Of a DNA stretch of 55,720 bases, positions 42,144-50,829 are shown one piece after another. Positions within the stretch are counted from its first letter, which is position 1. The number at the start of each line of letters is the position of its first letter. Both the position numbers and the translations under genes were made by a program. The notes beneath the pieces were generated by a model that was given only the letters and a program-made list of their open reading frames with translations, was not told the origin of the DNA and did not search any database. Source of the stretch: Candidatus Eremiobacter antarcticus (GTDB lineage Bacteria > Vulcanimicrobiota > Vulcanimicrobiia > Eremiobacterales > Eremiobacteraceae); the NCBI GenBank assembly GCA_003244105.1, contig QHBK01000007.1, forward strand, positions 1-55,720, given 5' to 3'.

Positions 42144-42929
42144 TTACGCGCGTAAATGGCCGGTGAACCGCGACTTCAGCGCAAAAGAAAGCGATGCGAA
42201 GATGACTACGACCGGAGCCGCGATAGCGACCATGTGGGCTATGAACCTGATTGAATCGCCGTTCCGCGAAATCGGAACGCTGCTAACGCTGAAATTGACG
42301 AGCAGTGCAGCAAAGACAAGCACCTGCATTGTCTCCTGCCTTCTCGCCGTTGCGTCTACAAGACTCTCCACCTCCGGATCAACAACCGTCACCATCGCAG
42401 GTCGCGAAGCCATCCCCCAGGCAACTGCGATCAAAAAGAACGGGACTATCGACAGCGCGATGTGCTCCGGAAACATGGCCAAAGCACCTGCGCACGCGGT
42501 AGCGAACACGGCGCCGAACCACCATATGCTGACCACGTCGGATACTTTGCGCCTTGAAAGTGCGGCTGCGCGGCTGACCGGGGTCCGAGGCCTTCGGTAA
42601 GCGAGATATACGACTGCCACCCCCAGCAATACATAAAGACATTCGACCACCGTTGCATAGTGTTCTCTAAAAAAAGCGACCGTCAAACCTATGCCGGCAA
42701 GCATGACAGCCATCAGAGCCAGTCTCGCGGTCACGGACCGTAACGGCCCTTTCTCACTGAGCCGAACGCGGCGGTCCAGCGCTGCCGAAATCCGTTTCGC
42801 GAGTTCCGGCGATTCTCTAACAAGCGCTGCGTCCTTGGCGCGCATGACCCGTCCGACGGATCCGACGGCAACCAAGGTTAGAATGATAAGAGCGGCAGAA
42901 CCGATGAGCATGAAGTTGAGAAAATCCAT
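42144..42929 (-). CDS. Polytopic membrane protein of unknown function
   Basis: 261 residues from ATG 42929, fixed by a promoter whose -10 box ends 7 nt upstream. About seven hydrophobic segments: FMLIGSAALIILTLVAVGSV, LALMAVMLAGIGLTVAFF, VVECLYVLLGVAVVYLAY, VSIWWFGAVFATACAGALAMF, IALSIVPFFLIAVAWGMA, VLVFAALLVNFSV and AIAAPVVVIFASLSFAL. Basic loops. No known transporter motif. The GntR gene follows in the same operon. Confidence 0.75.
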   Translation of the reverse strand: MDFLNFMLIGSAALIILTLVAVGSVGRVMRAKDAALVRESPELAKRISAALDRRVRLSEKGPLRSVTARLALMAVMLAGIGLTVAFFREHYATVVECLYVLLGVAVVYLAYRRPRTPVSRAAALSRRKVSDVVSIWWFGAVFATACAGALAMFPEHIALSIVPFFLIAVAWGMASRPAMVTVVDPEVESLVDATARRQETMQVLVFAALLVNFSVSSVPISRNGDSIRFIAHMVAIAAPVVVIFASLSFALKSRFTGHLRA

Positions 42930-42936
42930 TGGCGTA

Positions 42937-42965
42937 AGTATACTAAGGGCAGGGTTTTGTGTCAA
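42937..42965 (-). promoter_or_regulatory. Consensus promoter of the membrane protein-GntR operon
   Basis: Minus strand TTGACA (42960-42965), exactly 17 bp, TATACT (42937-42942), 7 nt to ATG 42929. All twelve hexamer bases but one match the sigma70 consensus. The start codon coincides with the expected transcription start, so the message should be leaderless. Confidence 0.8.
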
Positions 42966-43025
42966 GTGCTTGGTACAAAGGCTCTAACGAAAGAGTGGTG
43001 AACGGGCTCATGCGCTACGACAATC

Positions 43026-44759
43026 ATGAGTAATTTTTGCTCGAACCGTGAGCTCACCGATCTGGTCGCCCAGGGGCTACCGAAGCACGAGGCGGCCGCA
43101 GGCGAATCAGGGGTTGAGGTGCCTCGGGCAGCTGCCTCCCCTGCTCCCGTCGTCAGGCGCATCGCTGTCGTCGGTGTGCACGGCATCAGCCCGATCCAGC
43201 GCTATGCCTTCCAAGACGAGCTCGCAGAGCGTCTCCTGTGCTATCTCAACGCGGTGAAGATCGCTGCCGGAAGCGCCGACCGGTGGCAGATGACGTCATA
43301 CCGGCCGCAAGTCGCAAAGAACTCTGATTCACCCCGGCCCAATCCGAGCGCCTTGCGGATCTACTCGACGCTGAAGGCCCGGTTAGAGCCTCCGGCACGA
43401 TTTTCGATGTTTATGAAGGCTATTGGAGCCCGTACAGCAAGAGGAAAACGAACGTCGCCTCCCTGCTGTCATGGCTCTTACGCTGCATTTTTCTTTCGAG
43501 CAGCTCCACTGCGCAAGTGCCGCCGGCTGGAAAAAGATCGGCTGGGATGTCGGCTATCTCGTCGTCGCGCTGACCGCCGCACTGCTGCTGTTGACCGGCG
43601 CTTTGGTGGTCGGAGCCTTAGCTTGGGGTCAATTCACGGCGGTTTTCTTACCGACGACGCCGACGGTCAATCTCCGACAGCTCATGACACAGCCGCTGTC
43701 TGCGCTGGCATCGCTCCCCTGCCGGCCTACGTGCACCTGGCGATCACGATCGTCATAGGATACTTCGTCGTGCAGCTTGTTGTCATCGGCTTCAATTTGT
43801 GGAAGACGTCGACGCGTGCGAAGATACTGTCGCAAGATGCCGTCAGGGCCCGCGGGCATTTCGACCAGGTCACCGTGTCTGCCCGCAAGTTTCACATCAT
43901 CGCGGCTGTGCTCTCCGTGCTGGTGGTCGCATCGCTGACAGCGCTCGACAAATGGGTGCTCTTGCGATTTGGCATCGAGAACTGGCCGGCCGTCTGGCGG
44001 TATGGAGGCCTGGTCGCGGTAGCCGTTGGTTTCGTTCAGTTCGCCAAATACATCGGCAACTTTATCGTGAAAAGCGTGCTGGGGGACATTCAGGTGTTCA
44101 CGACGCACGACTGCAACGCCGAGTTCAGCGCGATACGGGCCGCGATCATCGACGCAGTCAGCGACGCGCTCGTGGGACCGCTCAATGCGGTCGACACGGA
44201 GAGGATGATAGACGATCAACATCCGGCGCCGCTGTACGAGAAGATACACGTCGTGGGGCACAGCCTTGGATCGACCATCGCTCTGGACGTCCTCATCAGG
44301 CTTCGGCAACTGGTGGAGCAGGGCTCATTAGCGCTCAGCGCGTGGAGGCGGATCCGCTCGCTCACAACGTTTGGTACGGCGCTCGAGAAGACCAAGTATT
44401 TCTTCGACGTGCGACAGCCAACCGTGAGCGCCGCGCAAGACCAATGGGCCAACAACTTCTACGGCAAGTTCTTCAGCGCCGACAAGAACGTTCTCGCTGA
44501 ACCTGAGAACAAGCTCGGTGTCTTATACTGGTCGAACCACTGGTACTTTCTGGATTTCGTCGCTAACAAGATCGTGGCGTACGATTCGGATGTCGCCGTC
44601 AGCGCGGAGCCTATTCCGGAGCGCAGTGCTTCAGGTCCGCGCCCGATTTGCGACAATCACGAGATGCCGCACCCTGAGCGGATATGGGCGTGGGTCCACA
44701 GCTATTACCTGCGGGACCCACTTTTCTGGCGTGAATTCGGACCGATAGTCATTGGTTAG
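43026..44759 (+). pseudogene. Membrane-associated alpha/beta hydrolase-like gene broken by three frameshifts
   Basis: The annotated frame (0) is open throughout, but protein-like sequence jumps between frames: frame 0 to about 43390 (RRIAVVGVHGISPIQRYAFQDEL ... ALRIYSTLKARLEPP), frame +2 from 43394 to ~43480 (GTIFDVYEGYWSPYSKRKTN, SLLSWLLRCIF), frame +1 from ~43485 to ~43700 (GWKKIGWDVGYLVVALTAALLLLTGALVVGA, a membrane segment), then frame 0 again (VHLAITIVIGYFVVQLVVIGFNLW ... VVGHSLGSTIALDVLIRL with Ser elbow). Three single-base losses restore the frame. The intact protein would be a several-TM lipase-like hydrolase with the nucleophile in GHSLGS. Either a pseudogene or assembly errors; the frame-0 product across 43394-43700 is nonsense. 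Confidence 0.7.
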
Positions 44760-45275
44760 CTACGTCGCAAGTTGTGACTTCTCGGCCGGCCGTCTGAGGG
44801 CGATGTTGCCGAGCGCGCCGACGACGGCGAGAGCCAATCCGAGCCAGGCGATGCCCGGCGAGTCCAAGGCGGTCCAACCCGCGGCATGGTCGAGCGACAG
44901 CGAACCGGGTCCGGCGAAAGCCAACCCGAAGGCCGCAGCCGCGTAGATCAACGGAAGCTCGACGCCGTTGCTGCCGGCGAAAAAGCCGTTCTTCAGGTGC
45001 ACGGTGATGATCGCCACCAACATCGTGGCGCCGACCAGCACTGCGCCGAGCGGTCCGCCGAGACCCAGCACGATGAGCAGTCCGCCGAAGAACTCCGCGC
45101 CGCCCGCCGCGGTTGCGAACAACGTGCCGGGGTGAAACCCAAGGCCCTCGAAAAATCCGCCGGTTCCTTTGATGCCGTGGCCGCCGAACCAGCCGAAAAG
45201 CTTTTGAGCACCGTGCGATGCGAGCGCGGCCCCCACGATAACCCGTATCAGTAAAATTCCTACATCATGTGCCAT
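44760..45275 (-). CDS. DoxX-family membrane protein
   Basis: 171 residues from ATG 45275, GGAG 9 nt upstream. DoxX pattern: VGILLIRVIVGAALASHGAQKLFGWFGGHGIKGTGGFFEGLGFHPG, then AAGGAEFFGGLLIVLGLGGPLGAVLVGATMLVAIITVHLKNGFF, with four membrane segments and a fifth near the C-terminus. DoxX proteins affect thiosulfate or redox-stress metabolism or serve as membrane oxidoreductase partners. Divergent from the HxlR regulator, which probably controls it. Confidence 0.9.
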   Translation of the reverse strand: MAHDVGILLIRVIVGAALASHGAQKLFGWFGGHGIKGTGGFFEGLGFHPGTLFATAAGGAEFFGGLLIVLGLGGPLGAVLVGATMLVAIITVHLKNGFFAGSNGVELPLIYAAAAFGLAFAGPGSLSLDHAAGWTALDSPGIAWLGLALAVVGALGNIALRRPAEKSQLAT

Positions 45276-45347
45276 TAGTGGTTTCTCCAATCGAGGTGGT
45301 TGATCAAAATTTCGTACGCTACTTACTTATAGTAGCCTACATCCCGA

Positions 45348-45376
45348 AGTATAGCTACCATACTTACTTTTGTCAA
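45348..45376 (-). promoter_or_regulatory. doxX promoter with HxlR operator-like dyad
   Basis: Minus strand TTGACA (45371-45376), 17-bp spacer, TATACT (45348-45353) and a 66-nt leader to doxX. The spacer and -10 box contain a dyad GTATAGCTACCATAC (45349-45363), with further TACTTA repeats to either side, a typical HxlR-type target. An HxlR dimer there would repress doxX. Confidence 0.7.
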
Positions 45377-45415
45377 GCAGGCAACTAATAGTATGTCTCG
45401 AAGGATTACGGCCAC

Positions 45416-45787
45416 ATGCCGTCTTTGAAAGCCACTAGGAAACCCAGGAGCTCTAAGAAACCAGCAGCTCGCGTCCCGCTGTCGGGCTTCTGCCCTCGCT
45501 TCCATCACGCCGTCGAGCTCATCGGCCGCCGCTGGACGGGCGCCATCGTGCGGGCCTTGATCGGGGGGCCTAGGCGTTTCAATGAATTGCTCGGCACGAT
45601 TCCCGGCCTGTCGGATCGATTGCTTACCGAGCGCCTGCGCGAACTCGAGGCCGAGGGCTTGGTGCGACGAGACGTCGAGCCCGGGCCGCCGGTATCCGTG
45701 AGCTATGAACTCACAGAGTCGGGGCTCAAGTTGGAGCCGGTCATGCAAACGTTGGCGGCCTGGGCGGAACGGTGGGTTTCCGTTTAA
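45416..45787 (+). CDS. HxlR-family winged-helix regulator
   Basis: 123 residues. After a basic start (KATRKPRSSKKPAARVP) the HxlR pattern follows: GFCPRFHHAVELIGRRWTGAIVRALIGGPRRFNELLGTIPGLSDRLLTERLRELEAEGLVRRDVEPGPPVSVSYELTESG. Family members sense quinones, aldehydes or oxidants through a Cys near the N-terminus; here C in GFCPRF is in that place. Divergent from doxX. Confidence 0.92.
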   Translation: MPSLKATRKPRSSKKPAARVPLSGFCPRFHHAVELIGRRWTGAIVRALIGGPRRFNELLGTIPGLSDRLLTERLRELEAEGLVRRDVEPGPPVSVSYELTESGLKLEPVMQTLAAWAERWVSV

Positions 45788-45843
45788 CTCCTCACGGCAT
45801 CTGACAGCATACTTCGGCCCGTTGAAGCTCTAGGAGCCATTTT

Positions 45844-47295
45844 ATCAACATACTCGTAAGCGGATGTACGGGATACATCGGCGGCCGGCTTGTGCCAAGA
45901 TTGTTGGCTGCGGGGCACTCGGTGCGCTGCATGGCGAGAGATGCGCGAAGGCTCGAGGGCCGTTTCACGGGCGCGCACACGGTCGCTGCCGATGCGCTCG
46001 TCCCCGAAAGCCTTCCGGCCGCCTTGCAAGGCATGGATGTCGCCTACTACCTGATCCATTCGATGGGCGGCCGCGGCAAAGACTTTGCTGCTCGCGACCT
46101 GCAGGCGGCGGCGAACTTTGCGACCGCTGCTCGGGCAGCAGGTGTCCAGAGAATCATCTATCTCGGCGGACTGGGGAACTCGGACGATCGTCTCTCCAAA
46201 CATCTGCGCAGCCGTCAAGACGTGGGCGAGCAACTGCGCAAGCATGGTCCGGCCGTGACCGAGTTTCGCGCCGCCATGATCATCGGCTCGGGCAGCGCTT
46301 CCTTTGAGATGACGCGGTATCTGACGGAGCGTTTGCCCGTCATGATCGCGCCCAAGTGGGTTTCGACGCGCAGTCAGCCCATCGCCATCGGCGACGTGCT
46401 CGATTATCTCATTCAGGCGCTCGACCGTCCCGAGACCCGCGGCCGCATCTACGAGATCGGCGGCGCGGATGTGCTCAGCTATCGCGAGGTGATGTTGCGC
46501 TACGCGCGGCTGCGCGGACTGAAACGCCGGATCATCATGGTGCCATTCTTCACGCCGCAGCTGTCATCGTATTGGGTGCATTTGGTGACGCCTATTCCCG
46601 CTGGCATCGCGCGGCCACTCATCGATGGCTTGCATAGCGAAGTCGTGGTCCGCGATGATGGGGCGCAGCGCGATTTCGACGTGCAGTCGATGCCGTTTAA
46701 TGAGGCGATCCTGCGCGCTTTCGATAGATCGCAGAGCCCGGGACCGGAGAGCGCCTGGTTCGACGCCGACGACGTGCGCGCGCTGCCGGGCGATTTTCAC
46801 GGCGTCACGCAAGGCATGCTCGTCGACCGGAGGGAGCGCAAATGCTTTGCGTCGCCGGCGGACGTCTTCAAGATCCTGTCGGGTTTGGGCGGCAACCGCG
46901 GGTGGCTGTACGCGGACTGGCTGTGGAGCGTGCGCGGCATCATGGACGTAGTGATCGGCGGCGTTGGGCTGCGGCGGGGGCGCCGCTCGCCGCTCGATCT
47001 GAGGGTCGGTGACGCGGTCGATTTCTGGCGAGTCGACGCCTTAGAGCCCAACCGCTTGCTGCGCTTGCGCGCGGAGATGAAGTTGCCGGGGCGCGCGTGG
47101 CTGGAATTCATCGTCGAGCCCGATGAGGCGGGATCGACCTTGCAGATGACGGCCTACTTCGAACCGCGCGGACTGCTGGGCCAGCTCTATTGGTACGCGG
47201 TGATGCCGTTTCACAACATGATCTTCGGTGGCCTGGCGAATGCGATCGCACACCGAGCAGCGGGGACGAGGGCTGAGCTTCCGGTCGCATCGTAA
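45844..47295 (+). CDS. NAD(P)-binding (SDR-like) protein with C-terminal DUF2867 domain
   Basis: 483 residues if initiated at ATC 45844. The Rossmann start reads INILVSGCTGYIGGRLVPRLLAAGHSV with the TGxxGxxG-type loop, and nothing upstream before the in-frame TGA (45823) offers ATG, GTG or TTG; GGAG (45833-45836) lies 7 nt before the ATC. The next canonical start, GTG 45892, would remove the first strand and glycine loop. Later parts: MDVAYYLIHSMGGRGKDFAARDLQAA (active-site-like Tyr region), then from ~300 the DUF2867 SRPBCC-like domain (RRERKCFASPADVFKILSGLGGNRGWLYADWLWSVRG ... VDALEPNRLLRLRAEMKLPGRAWLEFIVEPDEAGSTLQMTAYF). Function unknown; probably a short-chain reductase. Confidence 0.85.
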   Translation: MNILVSGCTGYIGGRLVPRLLAAGHSVRCMARDARRLEGRFTGAHTVAADALVPESLPAALQGMDVAYYLIHSMGGRGKDFAARDLQAAANFATAARAAGVQRIIYLGGLGNSDDRLSKHLRSRQDVGEQLRKHGPAVTEFRAAMIIGSGSASFEMTRYLTERLPVMIAPKWVSTRSQPIAIGDVLDYLIQALDRPETRGRIYEIGGADVLSYREVMLRYARLRGLKRRIIMVPFFTPQLSSYWVHLVTPIPAGIARPLIDGLHSEVVVRDDGAQRDFDVQSMPFNEAILRAFDRSQSPGPESAWFDADDVRALPGDFHGVTQGMLVDRRERKCFASPADVFKILSGLGGNRGWLYADWLWSVRGIMDVVIGGVGLRRGRRSPLDLRVGDAVDFWRVDALEPNRLLRLRAEMKLPGRAWLEFIVEPDEAGSTLQMTAYFEPRGLLGQLYWYAVMPFHNMIFGGLANAIAHRAAGTRAELPVAS

Positions 47296-47339
47296 GGCTC
47301 ATAACCTGTGCTGCCGCAACACTTTTCGTTGCGTTAATC

Positions 47340-47374
47340 TTGACCGGGTCCATTGGGCCTGGTACACTCGAAAC
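47340..47374 (+). promoter_or_regulatory. Promoter of the Xre-RES operon
   Basis: TTGACC (47340-47345), 17-bp spacer, TACACT (47363-47368), then 6 nt to GTG 47375. The spacing again predicts a leaderless message beginning at or next to the start codon, as in the other regulator genes in this window. Confidence 0.6.
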
Positions 47375-47809
47375 GTGAAGCGAAAAAAAGTCAAAACGCC
47401 GCAACGCCGGTCGGTGGCGCGGCCTTGGCGCACCGGAGTCCGTCACCTCAAAATTAAGCGCGTCAGCCCGCTGCTGCTTGGAGACGAGCCGGTGCAGGAC
47501 TCGTTGAAGCGCGTCATCCGGCTGTTGGGCAGCAATCAGACGGCAGACCTTTTAGGTGTTTCTAAGTCTCAAACATCGCGTTGGTTGCACGGCGAACCCA
47601 TTGGAGCGATTAGCGCCAGACGTATTGCGGATTTTGATTACGTTTTGGCGAGGGCTCTGCGCGTGTTTCATCCCGATGAGGCGGCGGCGTTCTTCACCTT
47701 CCCGCAACCTTTTCTGAATGGGGCGCGTCCCATCGACGTCTTGGTGATGCGCGGGGCAGCACCAGTTATAGTCGCGCTGGATCAGATCGACGAAGGGGCC
47801 TTTATCTAG
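47375..47809 (+). CDS. Xre/MbcA/ParS-type antitoxin of a RES system
   Basis: 144 residues from GTG 47375, fixed by the promoter 6 nt upstream. A basic N-terminus is followed by the MbcA/ParS toxin-binding fold with a central helix-turn-helix: LKRVIRLLGSNQTADLLGVSKSQTSRWLHGEPIGAISARRIADFDYVLARALRVFHPDEAAAFFTFPQPFLNGARPIDVLVMRGAAPVIVALDQI. The GARP-IDVL section is the antitoxin's RES-contacting domain. Three bp before the RES gene; same operon. Confidence 0.88.
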   Translation: MKRKKVKTPQRRSVARPWRTGVRHLKIKRVSPLLLGDEPVQDSLKRVIRLLGSNQTADLLGVSKSQTSRWLHGEPIGAISARRIADFDYVLARALRVFHPDEAAAFFTFPQPFLNGARPIDVLVMRGAAPVIVALDQIDEGAFI

Positions 47810-47812
47810 TTC

Positions 47813-48376
47813 GTGGCGGTCGATCTCTACCGCGTATTTAGCCACCGACTTGGTGCCGCTAACCATGAACCCGGTGGCGCTCTCTTCATCCCACCGCAAG
47901 GCTTGGGTCGGATCGACAACCCCCAGCACTATCAGGTGCTATATGTTTCGACCGAACCCGAAGCTGCGGTCGCCGAATCGTTTGGAGCTAGGCCATCCCA
48001 AACGTGGACAGCGAAGATGCTCCGCGGGCATCCCCTAATCCCCGGCAGTGTTCGCGCTTTGGCCCACTACGAGCTGGCTGACTGGTCTGAGGTTTGCGAC
48101 TTAGATGATCCCCGGCGATTACTCGAGCAAAAACTTCGGCCATCGCAAGTGATCACGCGCGATTACTGGCTCACTCAAGAGTGGGCGCTTAGGATATACC
48201 AGCAAAGGGCACGATGGGTCGGCCTTCGATGGTGGTCCTTTTATGAAGGGCGTTGGTCGAGTCTAGGGTTATGGGATCGTGCAAGACTCGTACTTCGTAA
48301 CGTCGTTCCATTGGATCTGCGCCACCCGGCGTTGCTTGGAGCGGCGGCTAGAATCGGGCGCCAAGTCGCCGAGTAA
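47813..48376 (+). CDS. RES-domain NAD+ phosphorylase toxin
   Basis: 187 residues from GTG 47813. RES landmarks: Arg in LYRVFSHR, GGALFIPPQGLGRIDNP, LYVSTEPEAAVAE with the Tyr, and the C-terminal VGLRWWSFYEG with the Ser. RES toxins remove NAD+ from the cell by phosphorolysis or hydrolysis and are kept off by their Xre antitoxin. It directly follows the antitoxin gene, as is usual. Confidence 0.9.
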   Translation: MAVDLYRVFSHRLGAANHEPGGALFIPPQGLGRIDNPQHYQVLYVSTEPEAAVAESFGARPSQTWTAKMLRGHPLIPGSVRALAHYELADWSEVCDLDDPRRLLEQKLRPSQVITRDYWLTQEWALRIYQQRARWVGLRWWSFYEGRWSSLGLWDRARLVLRNVVPLDLRHPALLGAAARIGRQVAE

Positions 48377-48411
48377 CGGCGCGCGCAACTTCCGGTTTAG
48401 GCGCTCAGTTA

Positions 48412-50829
48412 TCACCAGCGCTGGGCGATCGTGAGGTTGACGGTGCGGCCTTGCAGTGAATATGCATTGGGAGGGACCAGTTCAGACGGACCGGGATAGG
48501 GCACGCCGGCACGTAGCAGCGTGAACTTATCGTCATAAACATTCGTCAGGTTCGATCCCGCTATCGTCATGTCGGTGTGACCCCTTCTGTAGGTCAGATT
48601 GGCCTGAACGGTCGCAAAGGCCGGCCTATGGAGGTCGTTGTTCAAGCCCTCATACGCGAGGCCGATCAGCCACGACACGTTCGCGCGGTGTTCGAAGCTG
48701 AGCGTCGCGCGGTGCATGGGCACTCCCTCGAATTGCTGGCCGCCGACGAGCACGCCCTCGTCAGAAGAGAACAGAGCGGATGGCGACGTCAGCGGATACG
48801 CCTGGTTGATGTCGTACGAGACGCGCGCAGTCGTGCTCGCAGTGAGTGGCTGCTCGACGCGCAAAACCGCACCTTGCCAAACCGAGCTGCTTAGGTTGAC
48901 GGGGAAACTCAACTTCGGCGAGGTCGGCGACACACCAGGCGGAACGAAGACGATCTCATCTCCGCGCACATTGACCCGATAAAAGTCAACTGCGGCTTGA
49001 GCGCTGCGCGCCTCATCTTCTCCAAAGCGGTGTTCCGCATCAATCTCATACTCGGTCGTGCGATCCGCCGTGAGATTGGGATTTCCCACGTGGATGAGCC
49101 CCTCGTCGTCCGGGGGCGGCAACGGCGACGGCACAAACCTATCGGTCAGCAGCGGCGCCTGAAACCCGGTTCCCAGGGAGGCCCGGACCACGGTCCCGTC
49201 GCTCGGCGTCCACACAGCGGCAAAGCGCGGATCGAAACTTTTCCCGAACGTGTCGAACGAGCTGAACACGCCGGAAGCGGTGTACTCAAGACGAGCGCGG
49301 CCTCTCCAAATGTAACGAACTGTGATCGATCGCTCGGTTTGCGCTTGCAAGGGCGAATCGTCCCCGAACTCATCCGGGAGCGAAAGCCGCTCGGCGCGCA
49401 CGTGCATCATCAACGTGAAGTCAGAATTCGGCTGCAGCCTGTCGTAGGTCACGCTGTCGTCCTCGACGGCATCGGCGCCGTCAAGAAGGTACTCGCTGAG
49501 GTCGTCGGCCGGACCGGACACGCCTTGTCGTGCCGAACTGGATTGATGCCGCACCGTGACCGATGCGGGCCTGGTGCCGTCCGCTGCCTGCGGTCCGAGC
49601 GGCAGGTGCACGTCGGCGTCGTAAAAACCGTTGGTGTTGAAGCGCACGGATCCGGCGAAGCTCGTGAAAACGGAGCCCTGCCCAGCGTGCGACGGATCGA
49701 CTGGCGCGCTCAGCGCGGCGGAGAGGTCTCGCGTCGTGCTCAAGCTCAGGGTCGAAAGCTCCGCGTATCCGTCTCGGCCGATCGCATAGCGCAATTTGGC
49801 AAGCGTGCTGGAGCCGTTGAGCCAGCTGTTGAGCGATGCGCTTTGGCCGGTTTGTGAATCGATCACCCGATAATCGGCGATCTCGCCGGTCTCGTTGAAG
49901 CGATGGAACTGCAACGCGTAACCCATCGAACCCGAGCTGCCGGTGCTTGCGAACGCCAGTCCGTCGCTTCGAAAGTTGCCCGTTGAAAGGCGCAAGAAGC
50001 CATGCGGCGCCGCCGTCGGCTCAAGCGTGTGGAAATTGACGGTGCCGCCTTCCGTGTTGCCCCCCAGGAGCGACGCCGGAGCGAGACCATAGACGATCTG
50101 CACGGTTGCGAACGCAGACGGGTCGAGCAGCGAGAGATCAAAATCACCGGTGTTCGAGTTGTTGACCGGATGGCCGTCGATGTCGACGATGGCCTCGCGC
50201 GGATCATTGCCGCGCAGCATGAGCGCGACCGGAGAGCCCGCAGCGCCTCCGTGCGGACGAGCCACCGTCACGCCGGCCTGTTGAGCGAGCGAATCCGTGA
50301 GGCTCAAGCCGCCAACGGCAGCAACTTGCTGCGCGTCGATCAACGCGCTCGGCGCTGAACCCGTGGAAAGCAAGCCCGGGGAAGCGACGCGGATGGTGCC
50401 GAGCGTTCTGAGCGAGCCGCGTCCGCCTTCGATGCGTACGGTGATGCGAGATTCGTTTCGAGATGTCAGCGCGATGGGCGCTCTCACCGTCTTCACGCCT
50501 GCCCCGGTGCGGACTGTGATGAAGTAAGTAGCCGGCGGTATCGTGTTGCTGACACATTCTCCGTCATGGTCGCAGCGGACAGTGAAGACCTGAGTCGCCC
50601 GGCCGGCAAGGGATATGACTGTGGGCGTGAGCACGATCTGCGCGCCCGCGATCGGATTGCCGTGTTCGTCAGTTACGTGCGCGACGAAGGTCGCTGGCGG
50701 CTCGGGCGCAGCAAACGCAAAATCCGACGGCCCCAGCACCGAGGCAAAGGCTGCGAAGACGGCCCAAAGGCCGTTCATTCCGGCAGCAATACGACTTGGC
50801 GGTCGACGGCGCCTCGCGGGTGCGATCAC
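48412..50829 (-). CDS. TonB-dependent outer-membrane receptor with carboxypeptidase-like N-domain
   Basis: 805 residues from GTG 50829, whose GTGA overlaps the stop of the upstream gene (an internal ATG 50778 lacks a ribosome-binding site). Signal peptide region GLWAVFAAFASVLGPSDFAFA. Residues ~40-120 are a CarboxypepD_reg-like domain (VTDEHGNPIAGAQIVLTP ... ATYFITVRTG), then the plug (SLTDSLAQQAGVTVARPHGG ... ALMLRGNDPREAIVDIDGHPVNNSNTGDFDLSLLDPSAFATVQIVYG) and a 22-strand-type barrel ending ...GRTVNLTIAQRW. The plug is complete. It imports a siderophore, vitamin or glycan with TonB energy; substrate unknown. Implies an outer membrane. Confidence 0.92.
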   Translation of the reverse strand: MIAPARRRRPPSRIAAGMNGLWAVFAAFASVLGPSDFAFAAPEPPATFVAHVTDEHGNPIAGAQIVLTPTVISLAGRATQVFTVRCDHDGECVSNTIPPATYFITVRTGAGVKTVRAPIALTSRNESRITVRIEGGRGSLRTLGTIRVASPGLLSTGSAPSALIDAQQVAAVGGLSLTDSLAQQAGVTVARPHGGAAGSPVALMLRGNDPREAIVDIDGHPVNNSNTGDFDLSLLDPSAFATVQIVYGLAPASLLGGNTEGGTVNFHTLEPTAAPHGFLRLSTGNFRSDGLAFASTGSSGSMGYALQFHRFNETGEIADYRVIDSQTGQSASLNSWLNGSSTLAKLRYAIGRDGYAELSTLSLSTTRDLSAALSAPVDPSHAGQGSVFTSFAGSVRFNTNGFYDADVHLPLGPQAADGTRPASVTVRHQSSSARQGVSGPADDLSEYLLDGADAVEDDSVTYDRLQPNSDFTLMMHVRAERLSLPDEFGDDSPLQAQTERSITVRYIWRGRARLEYTASGVFSSFDTFGKSFDPRFAAVWTPSDGTVVRASLGTGFQAPLLTDRFVPSPLPPPDDEGLIHVGNPNLTADRTTEYEIDAEHRFGEDEARSAQAAVDFYRVNVRGDEIVFVPPGVSPTSPKLSFPVNLSSSVWQGAVLRVEQPLTASTTARVSYDINQAYPLTSPSALFSSDEGVLVGGQQFEGVPMHRATLSFEHRANVSWLIGLAYEGLNNDLHRPAFATVQANLTYRRGHTDMTIAGSNLTNVYDDKFTLLRAGVPYPGPSELVPPNAYSLQGRTVNLTIAQRW

